The notes under the pieces are model-generated. The model saw only the letters and a program-made list of their open reading frames with translations, searched no databases and was not told the origin of the DNA. The translations under genes and the position numbers were made by a program. From NCBI GenBank assembly GCA_034408745.1, contig JAWXCM010000092.1:1-64000 (forward strand): DNA of 64,000 nt. The letters are read 5' to 3'. Origin of the DNA: JAWXCM01 sp034408745 (GTDB taxonomy: Bacteria > Acidobacteriota > Terriglobia > Bryobacterales > Bryobacteraceae). Below, one piece after another: positions 62,025-64,000 of the stretch (the first letter of the stretch is position 1; the number at the start of each line of letters is the position of its first letter).

Positions 62025-64000
62025 CTACCACAGGAGTTTGAGTCCGAACTGGAGTTGTCTGGCGAAGGTATTGGTGCTGGTTACCACGCCGAAGTTGCCG
62101 GTGCCGAAGGCTCCGCCGGGAGAGGACCACTCTGGCGTGTTCATGGTGTTGAAGCTTTCGACGCGGAATTGAACCCGGATGTGTTCGGTGATGTTGGTGT
62201 TCTTGAACATCGAGATGTCCCAGTTGTTCTTGACTCCGCTGCGTACGTCAGGAAGGCGAGAAGTTACCAGTTGCTCGAGGGTCATGATTTGGCGGAATGC
62301 GCTGGTGTCGAACCATTTGCCGACGGTGGGCTCGTCGAGCTTCGCGCTTTTGCCGAGGCTTCTGGCTCCGGTGACCGCAACCGGGATGCCGCCCTGGTAC
62401 GTGTAGATAGCGTTGAGGGACCAGCCGCCGATGAGGCGGCCGCGAATGGGGAGCTGGTACGTGGCGCTGGCAGTGAGACGCCGGCGGTAGTCGAACTCGC
62501 CAATTTCGTGAACCGGGGCGGCATCCTGATCGTTGAGGAAGCGGAGATTCTCCATTTGCTTCATCCAGGTGAATGCCACGAGTGCGGTGAGACCGGCGGT
62601 CATGCGTTTGCTGACTTTGGCCTGGAGCGAATCGTACTGGATGCTGCCGAGGGGGCTGGCTCCGCTGACCACCGAAGTGAACTGCGGATACGGGCGCACC
62701 AGCTGGCCTCGTGTGGTGCGGGCGGCGTTGAGCGAGCCGCCGGAGATGAGGCCGAAGAACGGGTTATTGACCTGATCGTTGAGAATGTTGCGGCCGGTAT
62801 CGCGGAAGGTTTGCTCAGCTGCATCTCGAACAGCGGCGGGGACGGCGTTGATCTGCCGGTCGAGACTGAGGTCGGAGGTACGGGCTCCGGCGTAGGCGAC
62901 GTCGGCGAGCATCTGGAAGGGCAGTTCGCGCTGGATGCCGGCCTGGTACTGATGGGACCTGGGCTGACGGCGGTTTGGGTCGGTGAAGCTGACGCCCTGG
63001 CCGACCAGGGTAAGGAGTCCGTCGGCTGCTCCGGCGGGTGCGATGAGGCCCAGGGGGAACGGGTTACTGAGGGTGTTGACGGGTGTCAGGCTGCCATCGA
63101 TGGTGCCGACGAATGGAGTGCTGACGCTGAAGCCGTTGCGGGCTTCGCCGGAGAGTGTGCTGGCTCCGTAGAAGAGGCCGTAGCCGCCGCGGAGGACGGT
63201 GCGGGGGGTGATCTGGTATGCCGCTCCGACGCGGGGGGCGATGTTGCGGAGAATGTCGGCGATGCCTTCGGGCTGTCCTCCGACGCCGGCGAAGAGGAGT
63301 CCGCCGACTGCCTTGAAGCTGGCCGCGGGGATCTCCGAGATGGGGCTTGCCGCGTACGCCTGCTGGGCTCGGGCGGAAATGGACGTGGCGGTTGTTGTAT
63401 CGAAGCCGCGGTTGAGACGGTTGTAGCGTTCGGTATACGGGCCTTCCCATTCGAGTCGCAGACCAAGGTTGACGGTGAGTTTACGGCTGAGGCGGATGTC
63501 GTCCTGTCCATAGAAGCCGTAGTAAGTCTGGGAATCGGCGGTAGTGGCGTTGTTAGTTACGCTGCCGCCTGAGCCGAGCCCGAGAAGGAAAGACGCGAGA
63601 GACTGTCCGGCCTGGACGGCGGCGACCTGCGGGTTGGGGCCTCGGGTGAAAGCGCTGTCGAAATTGAATGAGCCTGCGGCTCCGGCACCGAGGCTGCCCG
63701 AGTTGGAACGCATAAGGCGGCCCTCGGCACCGAGTTTGAGGGTGTGGGAGCCAAGGATCTTCGTGAGTGCTCCGCGAAGTGTGTGCGAATCTTCGGCGCT
63801 CTTGTTGAACTTGGTGGCCCCGCTGATTCCGGTATAGCCGGAGATGCTGAGCTGGGGGATGGCCTGAACGGAAAGGAGACGCGCGTAGCTGGCAGGAAAG
63901 CCGATAGACGTCATGTCAGTGCCAAAAACATCGGCTTGTGACTGCACGAGGAACCGGGAGAAGCCATAGCGCACGTTGAGGATGGTAGTGGGCGTGATGG
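62025..64000 (-). CDS. TonB-dependent receptor, C-terminal barrel part
   Basis: At least 658 residues; the frame runs off the end of the window, so the signal, regulatory and plug domains are missing. The visible part is an Oar-like barrel: GALTKILGSHTLKLGAEGRLM, GFYGQDDIRLSRKLTVNLGLRLEWEGPY, GGYGLFYGASTLSGEARNGF, ADVAYAGARTSDL, and a C-terminal LQFGLKLLW. The last residue is Trp rather than the usual Phe, still aromatic. First visible gene of the glycan operon; probable uptake of xylan-derived oligosaccharides, by context. Confidence 0.9.
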   Translation of the reverse strand, partial: ITPTTILNVRYGFSRFLVQSQADVFGTDMTSIGFPASYARLLSVQAIPQLSISGYTGISGATKFNKSAEDSHTLRGALTKILGSHTLKLGAEGRLMRSNSGSLGAGAAGSFNFDSAFTRGPNPQVAAVQAGQSLASFLLGLGSGGSVTNNATTADSQTYYGFYGQDDIRLSRKLTVNLGLRLEWEGPYTERYNRLNRGFDTTTATSISARAQQAYAASPISEIPAASFKAVGGLLFAGVGGQPEGIADILRNIAPRVGAAYQITPRTVLRGGYGLFYGASTLSGEARNGFSVSTPFVGTIDGSLTPVNTLSNPFPLGLIAPAGAADGLLTLVGQGVSFTDPNRRQPRSHQYQAGIQRELPFQMLADVAYAGARTSDLSLDRQINAVPAAVRDAAEQTFRDTGRNILNDQVNNPFFGLISGGSLNAARTTRGQLVRPYPQFTSVVSGASPLGSIQYDSLQAKVSKRMTAGLTALVAFTWMKQMENLRFLNDQDAAPVHEIGEFDYRRRLTASATYQLPIRGRLIGGWSLNAIYTYQGGIPVAVTGARSLGKSAKLDEPTVGKWFDTSAFRQIMTLEQLVTSRLPDVRSGVKNNWDISMFKNTNITEHIRVQFRVESFNTMNTPEWSSPGGAFGTGNFGVVTSTNTFARQLQFGLKLLW

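Noticed and set aside
62055..63572. 505-codon open frame on the plus strand opposite the second TonB receptor
   Set aside because: Gly/Ala/Glu-rich with no recognisable fold; the minus-strand frame is a clear receptor barrel.

Overview
The window is GC-rich, densely coded bacterial chromosome with no mobile elements, CRISPR array, rRNA or recognisable tRNA. The gene set suggests an acidobacterium, probably of the Solibacter/Bryobacter type: large TonB-dependent receptors with an N-terminal carboxypeptidase-regulatory-like domain, many secreted sugar-active enzymes, glycine-zipper and SYLF proteins, Ku, and several sigma54-type regulators. This placement is inference; no marker gene settles it.

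Layout. (1) 1-6127: end of an unknown gene, an ArsC-fold protein without its cysteine next to a secreted HpcH/HpaI aldolase, a malic enzyme/phosphotransacetylase fusion (maeB), a glycine-zipper protein and a phytase-like esterase. (2) 6135-10770, minus strand: BamA/TamA-like barrel, DUF4390 protein and an NtrY/NtrX-like pair, closely spaced. (3) 10857-17160, minus strand: trpC-trpF-trpB-trpA-chorismate mutase-DAHP synthase-tyrA, then a Crp/Fnr regulator. (4) 17462-23683, plus strand: a membrane-anchored GcvH-fold protein that has lost the lipoyl lysine, a four-cluster ferredoxin, an NrfD/HybB membrane subunit, a sensor kinase with two c-type haem motifs, a sigma54 response regulator and an archaemetzincin. 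No catalytic subunit accompanies the electron-transfer pair. This is the best candidate for an undescribed system. (5) 23719-39958: TonB receptor, a possible small RNA, sugar isomerase, GNAT, EF-hand protein, KDG-dehydratase-like enzyme, an esterase/sugar-kinase/MerR set, M20 peptidase, MurJ, zinc-ribbon protein and a GT-C-like membrane protein. (6) 40013-47506: an EF-G paralogue, then envelope and stress genes (two YflT/DUF3341-like paralogues, DUF1328, Ku, glycine-zipper, SYLF, ECF-like sigma, GlsB). Several carry sigma54-like -24/-12 sequences, one of them matching the consensus fully. (7) 47819-64000, minus strand: a carbohydrate operon (TonB receptor, GH115-like alpha-glucuronidase, enolase-superfamily enzyme, hexuronate-type MFS, SDR, GH39-like hydrolase, unknown protein, SDR), followed by an AddB/AddA-like helicase-nuclease.

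How the parts connect. Region 7 looks like uptake and breakdown of a glucuronate-decorated xylan-like glycan; the glucuronoyl-esterase-like protein and KdgD-like enzyme of region 5 fit the same theme. Regions 2 and 4 each encode a kinase and a sigma54 activator, and regions 4 and 6 hold the sigma54-like promoters. A sigma54-controlled envelope or redox response is therefore a plausible link between them, but it is untested.
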